A DNA stretch of 64,000 nucleotides from an uncultured Acidimicrobiaceae bacterium. Its GTDB lineage: Bacteria > Actinomycetota > Acidimicrobiia > Spongiisociales > SHLN01. Location: the NCBI GenBank assembly GCA_947259275.1, contig CAMYMH010000007.1, positions 56,425-120,424 of the forward strand. The letters are read 5' to 3'. This document shows positions 52,918-60,855 of this stretch, in pieces (within the stretch, counting starts at the first letter, position 1; every line of letters begins with the position of its first letter). The position numbers and the translations under genes are program-made. A model generated the notes under the pieces. It was not told where the DNA came from, ran no database searches, and saw nothing but the letters and a program-made list of their open reading frames with translations.

Positions 52918-53514
52918 TCAGGTCGCCGCCCTCCTAAGACCGACCGACACGAACTCGTTATATCTGAGAACGCGCCCGATCGGGCGCAGGAACGGGAACG
53001 AGTACTCGCGTATCACCTCGAGTCCGTGTTGCTCGAGCAAGGCGCGGAGTGCCGAGTGATCCATGAACTCGACATGGGTCTCGTCGCTCCGGAATCCGGC
53101 TTCCTGGGGCGCGATCAACACCACCCGGCCGCCCGGCCGCAAGTACTGCAGATACCCGGCCAGGAGAGCAGCGGCTTCGTCACCGGTCATGTGCTCAACG
53201 ACGTGCGCCAGCAACAAACTGTCGAACCGTCCGGCGACGGCGTACTGGCTGTCGGCGAACTCCGCGGGGGTATAGGCGGCCAGCCCACGATCCCGGGCTA
53301 GATCGACGGTAATCGGGTTGTGATCAACGCCAACCCCTTCGATTGCGACCAGATTGCGGCCAATGCCGCACCCCACGTCCAACGTGAAACCGAGGTCGAG
53401 ACGGCGCAGGTGCCATCGGTAGGGCGCCTGGACATCGAGCCATCGTTTCCAGCGCGCTTCTTCCCGCCGCTGCAGGCGGGCCGCATATTCCTCGGACCGA
53501 GTCCCGTCATCCAC
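52918..53514 (-). CDS. SAM-dependent methyltransferase, class I
   Basis: 198 residues. After a basic helical N-terminus (ARLQRREEARWKRWLDVQAPYRW) come the SAM-binding motif LDVGCGIGRNLVAIEGVGVDHN and LLLAHVVEHM, then LRPGGRVVLIAPQEAGF. The last part (HVEFMDHSALRALLEQHGLEVIREYSFPF) resembles small-molecule methyltransferases. Substrate unknown. GTG at 53514 has TACAAT 6 nt upstream; the longer frame overlaps the L,D-transpeptidase gene. Confidence 0.85.
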   Translation of the reverse strand: MDDGTRSEEYAARLQRREEARWKRWLDVQAPYRWHLRRLDLGFTLDVGCGIGRNLVAIEGVGVDHNPITVDLARDRGLAAYTPAEFADSQYAVAGRFDSLLLAHVVEHMTGDEAAALLAGYLQYLRPGGRVVLIAPQEAGFRSDETHVEFMDHSALRALLEQHGLEVIREYSFPFLRPIGRVLRYNEFVSVGLRRAAT

Positions 53515-53520
53515 CGTCGG

Positions 53521-53526
53521 ATTGTA
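53521..53526 (-). promoter_or_regulatory. Leaderless-type -10 box of the methyltransferase gene
   Basis: TACAAT on the minus strand, 6 nt before GTG at 53514; it decides the start. Confidence 0.55.
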
Positions 53527-53533
53527 TGACGGC

Positions 53534-54379
53534 TCAATCCCACAGGTGGACCGGCAATCCGATCCACAGCTCGCCCGCCAGGTAGTCGGCCTCCCAATTG
53601 GGCACCCGCACACATCCGTGAGATGCCGGATAGGCCGGCACCGAAGCGCTGCCGTGAATCGCATAGCCGCCGGAGAAATACCAGGGCCGGTACAGCCCTC
53701 CGAGGTAGGAGATCCGCCAGCCTTCGTAGTGCTTGTAGAACGAGAAGTCACCCCGGGGTGTACGGGCTGGTACGAGTCTGCCGGCGGCATTCTCATACTG
53801 GGCACCGTTGCCGGTGCTCACGGGAATGATGTCGACGACGGTGTCGCCTGCCACCCGGTAGAGGAGCTGGCGGGTCAGGTCGACTTCCAGGCGATCCGGC
53901 TCGTCATCTCGATCCGGGAGGGCGGGTCCGGCATAGGCGGCGAGCGTGGCCCAATCATCGGGCGCCCACGAGGCCGTCCTGGGAAGCTCGAGCGCCTTGT
54001 GGACGGCGATGACCGCGGTGGCGGTTCGCTCCCCGAAGACTCCATCGATGACATCCCGGAAGAATCCGGCGTCGGCCATTGCTTCCTGCAGCTCGATCAC
54101 TCCCCGCCCTCGATCGCCGGGCTCGAGCGGGCCGGGAACAAAGGGCATGGTCGTAGTGGTGACTGGAAGTGGCACTGGCGGGTCGGGCACCGTCGCCATC
54201 GTGGTGGTGGTTTCCGCCAGCGTGATGGCGGTTGTGGTGGTGGTCGGAATCGAGGAGGCGATCACCGGAGCGTCGCCCGGTGGGGATGCCCCGCCACCGG
54301 TGCCACAGGCCACCAGGGCCATCCCCCCGGCCAGGGCCCACCCACTGGCCCACCTCACTCGGTGTGACCTTCCGCCCAT
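53534..54379 (-). CDS. L,D-transpeptidase (YkuD) lipoprotein with peptidoglycan-binding domain
   Basis: 281 residues. The signal (RVRWASGWALAGGMALVAC) ends in a lipobox. A Thr-rich linker (IPTTTTTAITLAETTTT) leads to a PG-binding_1 domain (GDRGRGVIELQEAMADAGFF) and a YkuD catalytic domain with IHGSASVPAYPASHGCVRVP (His and catalytic Cys). It would make 3-3 peptidoglycan crosslinks. ATG at 54379 has AAAGG 7 nt upstream; another ATG lies 24 bp further up. Confidence 0.9.
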   Translation of the reverse strand: MGGRSHRVRWASGWALAGGMALVACGTGGGASPPGDAPVIASSIPTTTTTAITLAETTTTMATVPDPPVPLPVTTTTMPFVPGPLEPGDRGRGVIELQEAMADAGFFRDVIDGVFGERTATAVIAVHKALELPRTASWAPDDWATLAAYAGPALPDRDDEPDRLEVDLTRQLLYRVAGDTVVDIIPVSTGNGAQYENAAGRLVPARTPRGDFSFYKHYEGWRISYLGGLYRPWYFSGGYAIHGSASVPAYPASHGCVRVPNWEADYLAGELWIGLPVHLWD

Positions 54380-54530
54380 GGTTGCGCCTTTCTTTCCAGC
54401 CAATCACCAAATCGGTGCCCCTGCCTAGGGCCGCTCGACCCTTGGACGTGCCCGGCCCCGGCTGCGGTTCCGACCGCGGACCGGCTGACCAAGCGCCAGG
54501 CGACCGCGAGGCAAGCCGTCTGGTGAACCG

Positions 54531-55532
54531 TCAGGCCGTGGCGGTACCGAGGTTCTCGTCGCCGAGGTGCCACGACGGGTGCGGATCGGCCAGGTCGAAC
54601 ACCAGCCCGAACTCTGTCACTGGTTCGGAATCCCACGCCAGCACCCGGCCGGCGACCCGGTTGCCACCCGCCCGTTTGGCCACATACATCAGCGCATCGG
54701 CGGCACGGAGGGCGTCGGAGGCCTCAGGCGGTTCGCGTCGGAAGGTCACGACGCCGACGCTCACGGAAATGTAGGGGCTGCGGGCGTGGGTCCGGCGGTT
54801 GACGACGCTGCGCAGCCGCTGGATCGCCTTCAACGCATCCTGCTCATCGGTGTCGGGCAGCAAGAGAGCGAATTCGTCGCCCCCGACCCGCCCGAACACA
54901 TCGAACTCCCGAATCGACCCCAGCACGCTCGAGGCCAGGATCCGCAGCATCTCGTCGCCTTCGGCGTGTCCGAGTTCGTCGTTGACCCGCTTCATGTTGT
55001 CAAGGTCGATAAAGGCCAGGGTGAGGGGGGTGGCGTTGCGAATGGCCCGCGACCGTTCCCGCTCAAAGGCCTCGAGCACTCCCCGGGTGTTGAGCGCTCC
55101 GGTAAGCAGATCGGTGCGGCTCTGGCCGGCCAGCTTGTCGAACATGGTCCGGATCTGATGAATCGTCAGCACCAGCACCACGAACACGGCCACCTCGTTT
55201 CCGAGGTTCCACATGGCGGCTGTTACGGTCACGTCGTCCGGGGCGTACAGCAAGCTGGACATCAGGGCGGCACCAGACGCGACGATCGCCACGATGGCGC
55301 CCGCCACCCAGCCGGCATGGAACGTCACGCCCATGATCACCAGCGCATAGAAGAGGGCGAAACCGACGTGCGGAGTGGAAAGGGCGTCGATCACTCCAAG
55401 GATCGCCACAGAAGTCAAGCCGAGTGCTACCACCATGACCCGATGGGGAGTTCGAAAGGAGTGGGCAATCGTAAGAAGGGCTTCCAGGTCCGCCCGAAGC
55501 ACGCCCCCGAGGACGGATCTGATTTTTCTCAT
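54531..55532 (-). CDS. Membrane diguanylate cyclase (GGDEF)
   Basis: 333 residues. About five N-terminal helices (residues 30-130) form a membrane sensor region, then a GGDEF domain: DLLTGALNTRG, LAFIDLDNMKRVNDELGH, and RVGGDEFALLLPDTD, an intact active site. REFD lies five residues before GGDEF, the spacing of the RxxD inhibitory site that binds c-di-GMP. It makes c-di-GMP from two GTP. No EAL or PilZ gene is in the window. ATG at 55532 has AGGA 8 nt upstream. Confidence 0.92.
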   Translation of the reverse strand: MRKIRSVLGGVLRADLEALLTIAHSFRTPHRVMVVALGLTSVAILGVIDALSTPHVGFALFYALVIMGVTFHAGWVAGAIVAIVASGAALMSSLLYAPDDVTVTAAMWNLGNEVAVFVVLVLTIHQIRTMFDKLAGQSRTDLLTGALNTRGVLEAFERERSRAIRNATPLTLAFIDLDNMKRVNDELGHAEGDEMLRILASSVLGSIREFDVFGRVGGDEFALLLPDTDEQDALKAIQRLRSVVNRRTHARSPYISVSVGVVTFRREPPEASDALRAADALMYVAKRAGGNRVAGRVLAWDSEPVTEFGLVFDLADPHPSWHLGDENLGTATA

Positions 55533-55654
55533 TGTCAATTTCCTTGTCGGCCGTATCGGCCTGCCCCTGAGCGATTTCCCAGCTTATGCCACCTAGAGTG
55601 GCCTGCGAAGCGGCTTTCGAGCGAGAAACTATACGCAGAGTGGCCGACGGAGAT

Positions 55655-55975
55655 TCAGTTGAGCGGGATGCCCAGCGAATAGGTGGCGGCTCGAAGCTCC
55701 CAGGGGGTGCGGGCGATCCCTGGGAACTCGGCCACGTCGGTGAGGTAGCAGGCACCGAGGCGAGCGTCATGTCGGCAGATTGGCTCAACCTTCGGCTGGT
55801 CGAGAGTGTCGAAGACCACTTCCAGCAACGCGGCGCCATCGATGCCGCCGACCGAGTCGAGCAGGCCTGAGAACGTGTCGGGCCCGGTGACGATGGCGAG
55901 ATGATGGAAGGCGCAATATCCGTCGCTGGTAGCTTCGGTGCATCCGGCTTGCTGGCAGGTCCTCGTTGTTTTCAT
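55655..55975 (-). CDS. Small Cys/His-rich protein, member 1 of a paralogous pair
   Basis: 106 residues. CQQAGC, then YCAFHH, then ICRHD and GACYL give a C-x4-C ... C-x2-H ... C-x-H pattern suggesting a zinc-binding fold. It ends EFPGIARTPWELRAA ... LGIPLN. The protein at 60520 shares the same landmarks (CNIEDC, FCWSHQ, VCSHG, GDCFL, EFPGVGHTVWEVRA, ITLNLN), so the two are paralogues about 5 kb apart. I know no family for them. It follows the diguanylate cyclase gene region on the same strand. Confidence 0.7.
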   Translation of the reverse strand: MKTTRTCQQAGCTEATSDGYCAFHHLAIVTGPDTFSGLLDSVGGIDGAALLEVVFDTLDQPKVEPICRHDARLGACYLTDVAEFPGIARTPWELRAATYSLGIPLN

Positions 55976-56067
55976 ACAACGGACATCGGCGGCCCGAAAA
56001 GCCCCTAGAGAAGGGACCTTTTCGATGCTGAGGGGTCTAGTCCAGGCCTGGCGCGCGACCTAACTAG

Positions 56068-56895
56068 TCACCCAGCCAAGCGAATGCTCATGAAATCCTC
56101 TGCCACCTCGAATCCGGCCTCTCGCACTGCCTGCGCCTGCGGAGAATCCGGCTCGGCAACGGGGTTCGAGTGGTTGAGATGAGTGAGGATGAGCCGCCGC
56201 TCGGCGGCCAGGTGCCCGAACCTCTCGACGGTGTCCGCTACCAGAGGATGCGGGATCTGGCTTAGATCCCGGCCCGGGATTTCATCCAGGCTGAAGAAGC
56301 TGGCATCGAGGAAACTCACGCGATGCCGGGCGATTTCCTCCTCCGCGCTCGGCCACTGGTCCCACGAGTCGATATCCGGCAGAAACAGGACGTCGTCGTT
56401 GACCGAGATCCCCACCGTGTCGGTGAACTCACCGCGATGGGGCACCGGGACCAGCCGCAGGCCGAGCCCGGGGCCGACCTCGAAGGGGCCGAACCCAGAA
56501 CGGATGTCGAGATGCCCATCGTCGATCAGGGCCCGCCACGGTTGATTGGCCCGCAGGTAGCCGGCCATGGAGGGAGATACCCAGGTTGGAAGCGACTTGG
56601 CGTTGTGGGCTTCCTTACCGAACTGCACCAGCCCGGTGTAGTGACCCATATGGGCGTGGGTCAGCGTGATGTGGTCGACCGCGTTACCGGCGGTCCGGCT
56701 CCGATAAGGGGCGCCAGCCTCGAGGTGGGCGATCTGAGCCTTGACGTCTGGCGTGCAATCTGCCAACAGGGTCGTACCGTCGTCCATCACGACGGCCAGG
56801 CTCGACACCAGGCGGGGACGGCCCCGGCCGCGACTTCCGAGTTGCGGGTTCCCGCCGTCCTGGGCGGTCCCGAGCACGATGAGAGTCCCGGTCAT
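56068..56895 (-). CDS. PqqB-like metallo-beta-lactamase-fold protein
   Basis: 275 residues. LIVLGTAQDGGNPQLGSRG and the overall length follow PqqB-like MBL proteins. The metal motif reads LTHAHMGHYTGL, a variant of HxHxDH with Gly for Asp, then LPDIDSW and LTHLNHSNP. In PQQ producers PqqB hydroxylates the precursor, but no other pqq gene is here, so a different hydrolase or oxygenase role is likely. ATG at 56895 has TAGAGT 8 nt upstream. Confidence 0.78.
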   Translation of the reverse strand: MTGTLIVLGTAQDGGNPQLGSRGRGRPRLVSSLAVVMDDGTTLLADCTPDVKAQIAHLEAGAPYRSRTAGNAVDHITLTHAHMGHYTGLVQFGKEAHNAKSLPTWVSPSMAGYLRANQPWRALIDDGHLDIRSGFGPFEVGPGLGLRLVPVPHRGEFTDTVGISVNDDVLFLPDIDSWDQWPSAEEEIARHRVSFLDASFFSLDEIPGRDLSQIPHPLVADTVERFGHLAAERRLILTHLNHSNPVAEPDSPQAQAVREAGFEVAEDFMSIRLAG

Positions 56896-56903
56896 TGGCC
56901 GTG

Positions 56904-56909
56904 ACTCTA
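56904..56909 (-). promoter_or_regulatory. Leaderless-type -10 box of the PqqB-like gene
   Basis: TAGAGT on the minus strand, 8 nt before ATG at 56895. Confidence 0.4.
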
Positions 56910-56955
56910 GGAGCGGGACTCCGGAACGGCGCCTCGGGTTGCCTGCTCCCGAAGC

Positions 56956-56961
56956 TACGAT
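56956..56961 (+). promoter_or_regulatory. Leaderless-type -10 box of the AlkA-like gene
   Basis: TACGAT, 6 nt before GTG at 56968. The divergent gene's box lies 46 bp away. Confidence 0.5.
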
Positions 56962-56967
56962 CTCGGC

Positions 56968-57864
56968 GTGCAGCGAACGATCACCATCGACCCGGCTCCC
57001 GACCTTCGCCTTACGCTCGGGCACCTCAACGGCGGAACCACTCACCCCGACCGGCCGCTCACCGCCGACTTCGGCTGGAGGTCCAGCCGGACCCCCGCCG
57101 GACCCGTTACGCTGCGCTTGCAGGTCGACAGGACCCGGGTGCGGGCAACCGCCTGGGGGCCCGGTTCCAGCTGGGAGCTGGAACGCCTCCCTGAGCTGCT
57201 GGGAGCGGGCGACGACCCGGACAGTTTCCCCACGGATGGACATCGACTGATGCGTGAGCTCAAAGCCAGGTTCCGCAGGCTGAGAATCGCTCGAACCGAA
57301 CGAGTCCACGAGGCCATCGTCCCGGTGATACTTGGCCAGGTGGTCACTCGCACCGAGGCCCGCCGGGCCGAGCGCCGGCTGATCGAGACTTACGGCGAGC
57401 CCGCCCCCGGACCGGAGCCGATGAAGCTGCAACCGTCGCCCGACGTGCTGGGCCGCCTCAAATATGAGGATTTTCATCCGCTCGGTATCGGCCGCAATAA
57501 GGCGCGCATCATCATCGGCGTGAGCAGGCGGGCGTCCCGTCTCGAGGAGATCACCGCCCTGAGCTCGGAGGCTGCTGAGACTCGCCTGCGGTCGTTGCCG
57601 GGAATCGGCCCGTGGAGCTCGGCGCTGGTTGTCTCCGAGGCCCTCGGCGACCTCGACGCGGTACCGGTCGGTGACTACCACTTGCCGAACACGGTGGCGT
57701 GGGCGCTGGCGGGCGAGGCACGGGCCAGCGACCGGCGCATGCTGGAATTGCTCGAGCCGTACCGGCCCCAACGGTATCGAGCTGCGCTCATGTTGAAGCT
57801 GTCCGGGATCGGCGCGCCCAGATACGGGCCCCGCACCGGAGTCCGATCCTTCGCCACATACTGA
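56968..57864 (+). CDS. DNA-3-methyladenine glycosylase-like (AlkA/HhH-GPD) protein
   Basis: 298 residues. An N-terminal beta region is followed by a helical HhH-GPD domain: VILGQVVTRTEARRAERRLIE, the helix-hairpin-helix LRSLPGIGPWSSALVVSEALG and the segment DAVPVGDYHLPNTVAWAL with the catalytic Asp. It removes damaged bases in base-excision repair. The GTG start fits the TACGAT box. Actinobacterial relatives have the same length. Confidence 0.85.
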   Translation: MQRTITIDPAPDLRLTLGHLNGGTTHPDRPLTADFGWRSSRTPAGPVTLRLQVDRTRVRATAWGPGSSWELERLPELLGAGDDPDSFPTDGHRLMRELKARFRRLRIARTERVHEAIVPVILGQVVTRTEARRAERRLIETYGEPAPGPEPMKLQPSPDVLGRLKYEDFHPLGIGRNKARIIIGVSRRASRLEEITALSSEAAETRLRSLPGIGPWSSALVVSEALGDLDAVPVGDYHLPNTVAWALAGEARASDRRMLELLEPYRPQRYRAALMLKLSGIGAPRYGPRTGVRSFATY

Positions 57865-58011
57865 GGCCAGGACGCCGGTCTACCCCCAAGCCGGTTTTTC
57901 CCACCCACCCCGAAAAGCCTGGAATTGTAGGGTTTCGGGGGTAAAGTCCCGATCGATAAGGGGGGAGCCTCAATTTGGGGCTCCGTTCTGGGCACAGTAG
58001 GAAGGACCCAT

Positions 58012-58305
58012 ATGAACAAGACAGAGATGGCGAAGAAGCTCGCCTCGAAGGTAGACATCAGCCAGGCAAAGGCCCAAGAGGTGGTCGATGCCATCTTCGA
58101 TACCACTCCTGGCAAGGGCATCATTGCTGTCGAGCTCGACGCTGGCCGCGAGGTTTCAGTTGCAGGTTTCGGCAAGTTCGATACCAAGTTCCGCAGCGCC
58201 CGCCAGGGTCGCAACCCGGCAACCGGCGCAACCATCCAGATTGCGGCCAAGACGTATCCTGTTTTCAAGGCCTCGAAGGGTCTGAAGGACCGGGTCGCCG
58301 AATAA
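58012..58305 (+). CDS. HU-family DNA-binding protein
   Basis: 97 residues. NKTEMAKKLASKVDISQAKAQEVVDAIFD, the beta-arm region VSVAGFGKFDTKFRSARQGRNPATGATIQI and KASKGLKDRV are classical HU, a nucleoid protein that bends DNA. It lacks the long Lys/Ala-rich tail of mycobacterial HupB. GGAAGG precedes the ATG by 7 nt, and a strong terminator follows. Confidence 0.95.
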   Translation: MNKTEMAKKLASKVDISQAKAQEVVDAIFDTTPGKGIIAVELDAGREVSVAGFGKFDTKFRSARQGRNPATGATIQIAAKTYPVFKASKGLKDRVAE

Positions 58306-58326
58306 CGAGCTTCCTACTCGCTCGAG

Positions 58327-58353
58327 AAAACCCCGCCGGTGGCGGGGTTTTTT
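58327..58353. terminator. Intrinsic terminator after HU, probably bidirectional
   Basis: AAAACCCCGCC, GGT, GGCGGGGTTTT with an extra TT: strong stem with T-run one way and A-run the other. It lies between the convergent HU and lipoprotein genes. Confidence 0.85.
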
Positions 58354-58377
58354 CATGGCTGCGGGAACCTGAGTCCC

Positions 58378-59451
58378 TCACGACAGGATCTTGATCGGAC
58401 CCTCAAATCCCGGGCCCTCCCGCAGGAATTGCACCCGGCCGGCGAGACCGAACTCGCCTACGGTCCCGCTGGCGGCGTCGACGATAACGGCCCGCCGGGT
58501 GCCGTCCGGGGCCACCCGGTTCACCAGCACCGTTTCGCCGTCAAAATCGAGGCTTTCCACCTCGCCAACGGCCTCGGGCAGGGAGATACGCTTGACTTCC
58601 TCAGCGAGATCCAGGTCGTAGACGATCAGCTCCCGCATCTCGCCGGGCCCCGGCTGCACGAAGGCAACAAAGCTCCCGAGCGGGCCAAGCGCGGGGTGCG
58701 TGGGGCACGTGGGGTCATCCTCGGTGCACCCCGGCTGTGGATTGGAGGCGAGGTCGATTACGGCTCCCTGGTCGTTGCGGAACTCAAAGAACAATTGGAT
58801 CCCCGATCTCTGCTGCAGGAGGAAGCGGCCACCCCCGTAGCTGACGGAAATCGGTCCCGACTCGGTCGCACCCACCTCACCGAGCACCCGGTCACCGGCT
58901 TCGAAGTCATACACCGCCAACCGCTCGACCCGCTTGGCCGGATCGTCTGGGTCGTCGACGATGGTGAGTATCAAATGTGGTCTGCCATCGATGACCTCGG
59001 TCCCCCACAGCTTGAGCAGGCTTCCATCGATCACATCGAGCCGGGGCTGGGCGTCGGGGCTGGTGGCTCGCGACCAGAAGATCCGTTGATCGGCCGCGGG
59101 GTCGATGCCGGCGCCGGGCAGTTGAAAGACGAACCCGCCCTGCAGGTCGTCGAACGCCGCTTCGACCGGCGTGTCGACGAGTCGGCGGGGTGATCCTCGC
59201 CCCTCGAGGACGGAGAAGCCGGTTTCGCTGACAATCGCTACCGGGCTGGGAGTGTCGATGACCAGCAGCGTGGTCGACGTCGATGAAGTAGTGGTGGATG
59301 GAGGAGGCAAAGTCGTAGTCAAGGAGCCGGCCAGCGCTTCGGGCGTCGTCGGAGGGCTGTTGAAGTCCGCAAAGGTCAGGAGTGGTCCCTCCGAGCTGCT
59401 GCCAGAGCAGGCCGCGAGGACAATGGTGAGAAGGAGCAGGGTTTTCCGCAT
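58378..59451 (-). CDS. Lipoprotein with Thr-rich linker and propeller-like domain
   Basis: 357 residues. Signal MRKTLLLLTIVLAAC with the lipobox LAAC, a Ser/Thr-rich linker (STTTSSTSTTLL), then repeated beta segments (FVFQLPGAG, LVIDGS-like turns, ELIVYDLDLAEEVKRISLP, FDGETVLVNRVAPDG) consistent with a beta-propeller. A Cys pair (GCTEDDPTC) lies in the middle. Function unknown. It is convergent with HU. Confidence 0.7.
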   Translation of the reverse strand: MRKTLLLLTIVLAACSGSSSEGPLLTFADFNSPPTTPEALAGSLTTTLPPPSTTTSSTSTTLLVIDTPSPVAIVSETGFSVLEGRGSPRRLVDTPVEAAFDDLQGGFVFQLPGAGIDPAADQRIFWSRATSPDAQPRLDVIDGSLLKLWGTEVIDGRPHLILTIVDDPDDPAKRVERLAVYDFEAGDRVLGEVGATESGPISVSYGGGRFLLQQRSGIQLFFEFRNDQGAVIDLASNPQPGCTEDDPTCPTHPALGPLGSFVAFVQPGPGEMRELIVYDLDLAEEVKRISLPEAVGEVESLDFDGETVLVNRVAPDGTRRAVIVDAASGTVGEFGLAGRVQFLREGPGFEGPIKILS

Positions 59452-59510
59452 GATTAGGGCCGTCTCACTACTTTACGGCAGTCCTAACTGGGCTCCTGAG
59501 AGGTTTAGGA

Positions 59511-59537
59511 AGGGCCGGGAACGTAGTTCCCGGCCCT
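59511..59537 (-). terminator. Perfect hairpin downstream of the Flp pilin gene
   Basis: AGGGCCGGGAAC, GTA, GTTCCCGGCCCT: 12-bp perfect stem, 27 bp past the pilin stop codon. The sequence after the stem on the minus strand is TCCTAAACC, only weakly T-rich. Confidence 0.6.
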
Positions 59538-59563
59538 ACAAGCCAACCGCGGGAAGCAGCAGG

Positions 59564-59743
59564 CTAAGGACCGCCGAAGCCGCCATCAACGCTCTCGAAG
59601 GCGGCTGCCGGGTACTCGCCAAGGTTGGCGACCACCGCAATCGACACCACCACCATCAAGAGCAATATGAATGCGTACTCGACGAGGCTTGCGCCTTCCT
59701 CCTTTTCGACAAAGGTCCGCAGCATCATTGCAACAGTCCTCAT
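59564..59743 (-). CDS. Flp/Fap-type pilin
   Basis: 59 residues, easily missed. MRTVAMMLRTFVEKEEGASLVEYAFILLL has the Flp signature: Gly before the cleavage point, mature Glu/Tyr pair (VEY), then a hydrophobic helix (FILLLMVVVSIAVVANL). A short tail EYPAAAFESVDGGFGGP follows. AGGAGG lies 4 nt before the ATG. Flp pilins are assembled by Tad machinery, but no tad or prepilin peptidase gene is in this window, so it is an orphan locus. Confidence 0.8.
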   Translation of the reverse strand: MRTVAMMLRTFVEKEEGASLVEYAFILLLMVVVSIAVVANLGEYPAAAFESVDGGFGGP

Positions 59744-59791
59744 GCGTCCTCCTTCCTTCCCACCTCATCGGCGGGTGCCCGGATTTCTTGA

Positions 59792-59797
59792 TACCCT
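59792..59797 (+). promoter_or_regulatory. Leaderless-type -10 box of the PCD gene
   Basis: TACCCT, 6 nt before ATG at 59804. Confidence 0.5.
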
Positions 59798-59803
59798 CCC
59801 GGC

Positions 59804-60079
59804 ATGAAACTCACCGAAACCGCTCGTTCCGAGTTCCTGGCAGAGCATCCAGGATGGGAGCTGGAAGAGGAATCGATCCACCGAACCTTCGCGTTTGGCG
59901 ATTTCACCGAATCGGTGGGGTTCGTGGTGCGCGTCGGATTCCTCGCCGAGCGGGCCGACCACCATCCGGACATCGATGTCCGTTGGAACAAGGTGACGCT
60001 CACTCTGTCCACTCACAGTGAGGGAGCGCTCACCGAGAAAGACACCGGGTTGGCGGCTGAGATCGACGGACTCGTCTAG
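59804..60079 (+). CDS. Pterin-4a-carbinolamine dehydratase
   Basis: 91 residues. The PCD signature AERADHHPDIDVRWNKVTLTL (H-H-P, then W) followed by STHSEGALTEKD is complete. It dehydrates 4a-hydroxytetrahydrobiopterin or serves as a dimerisation cofactor; in bacteria without phenylalanine hydroxylase a molybdopterin or other role is suspected. No aromatic hydroxylase gene is nearby. Confidence 0.9.
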   Translation: MKLTETARSEFLAEHPGWELEEESIHRTFAFGDFTESVGFVVRVGFLAERADHHPDIDVRWNKVTLTLSTHSEGALTEKDTGLAAEIDGLV

Positions 60080-60091
60080 CCCGCTGCCCGC

Positions 60092-60487
60092 TCAGGCAGA
60101 GTCGGCTGGAGATATGACGGTTAGCGGGACGATGAGTGGATGGCCATCGTCGCCCGCGAGCTGGCAGTGGGCCTCGATGGTGCCGGCAACCTCGAACTCG
60201 ATTTCACCTTTTACCAGTTGGTACCCAAACTTGCCAGGCTCAATCATCACCGGTTGCCGGTTGCGGGCTATCTCTTCGCCCTCGCGCCGGAATACGACTT
60301 CGAGGGCGCTCGAGCCAGACTCATCCGATCCGCAGCGGATGAGAGCGATGAGATGCGGCTCCAGGGTGATTGGGAATGAATCCACGGCCAGACTGAAGTG
60401 GACCCCGCGGAGATCAATGCGCGTAGACGGGCCCTCCACCTGGCGAAACTCGAAGTTCTCGACGAACAAGGCCGACAGAATCTGCAT
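60092..60487 (-). CDS. Conserved-looking protein of unknown function (DUF6941-like)
   Basis: 131 residues, soluble, beta-rich. MQILSALFVENFEFRQVEG and ALEVVFRREGEEIARNRQPV ... FGYQLVKGEIEFEVAGTIEAH look like the small DUF6941-type domain, by general pattern only. ATG at 60487 has TAGCCT 6 nt upstream, which supports it being expressed. No function can be given. Confidence 0.6.
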   Translation of the reverse strand: MQILSALFVENFEFRQVEGPSTRIDLRGVHFSLAVDSFPITLEPHLIALIRCGSDESGSSALEVVFRREGEEIARNRQPVMIEPGKFGYQLVKGEIEFEVAGTIEAHCQLAGDDGHPLIVPLTVISPADSA

Positions 60488-60493
60488 CGCGAG

Positions 60494-60499
60494 AGGCTA
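60494..60499 (-). promoter_or_regulatory. Leaderless-type -10 box of the DUF6941-like gene
   Basis: TAGCCT on the minus strand, 6 nt before ATG at 60487. Confidence 0.45.
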
Positions 60500-60502
60500 G
60501 GG

Positions 60503-60516
60503 CGGTTGGCGGTTGG
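60503..60516. repeat. Heptanucleotide repeat (CGGTTGG) x2
   Basis: Two CGGTTGG units between the genes, same type as at 19607 and 36391. Confidence 0.45.
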
Positions 60517-60519
60517 CGA

Positions 60520-60816
60520 CTAGTTCAGGTTGAGCGTGATGCCGGCCATCTCGGCCCGGACTTCCCACACAGTGTGGCCGACACCGGGGAACTCGCAGCA
60601 TTCGCTCAGGAAGCAATCGCCCATGATGGATCCGTGCGAGCACACCCAAACGAACTCCTCGTCACGCTCCTCATCGTCGGTCCAGAGCCCGGCTACTTCG
60701 GTGCCGTTGGCAAGGTCGACGAGCTCGAGGTCCATCTGGTGGCTCCAGCAGAAGAGGTATCCCCGCAGGCGTCTTTGACTGCAGTCTTCGATGTTGCAGA
60801 CAGTTCCAACGGTCAT
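60520..60816 (-). CDS. Small Cys/His-rich protein, member 2 of a paralogous pair
   Basis: 98 residues. CNIEDC, FCWSHQ, VCSHG, GDCFLSECCEFPG and HTVWEVRAEMAGITLNLN line up with the protein at 55655-55975. The middle (NGTEVAGLWTDDEERDEEF) is acidic and variable. It is probably a zinc-binding cytoplasmic protein of unknown role. ATG at 60816 starts just before the first Cys; an in-frame start further up would add about ten residues. It lies between an unknown protein and the giant repeat protein. Confidence 0.68.
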   Translation of the reverse strand: MTVGTVCNIEDCSQRRLRGYLFCWSHQMDLELVDLANGTEVAGLWTDDEERDEEFVWVCSHGSIMGDCFLSECCEFPGVGHTVWEVRAEMAGITLNLN

Positions 60817-60855
60817 GCCTTGGTTATCGGCACCGGATGGGACCACGTTGAGTGA

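Noticed and set aside
57865..58011. tRNA gene or riboswitch before HU
   Set aside because: GC-rich leader with short inverted repeats but no cloverleaf or known riboswitch core.
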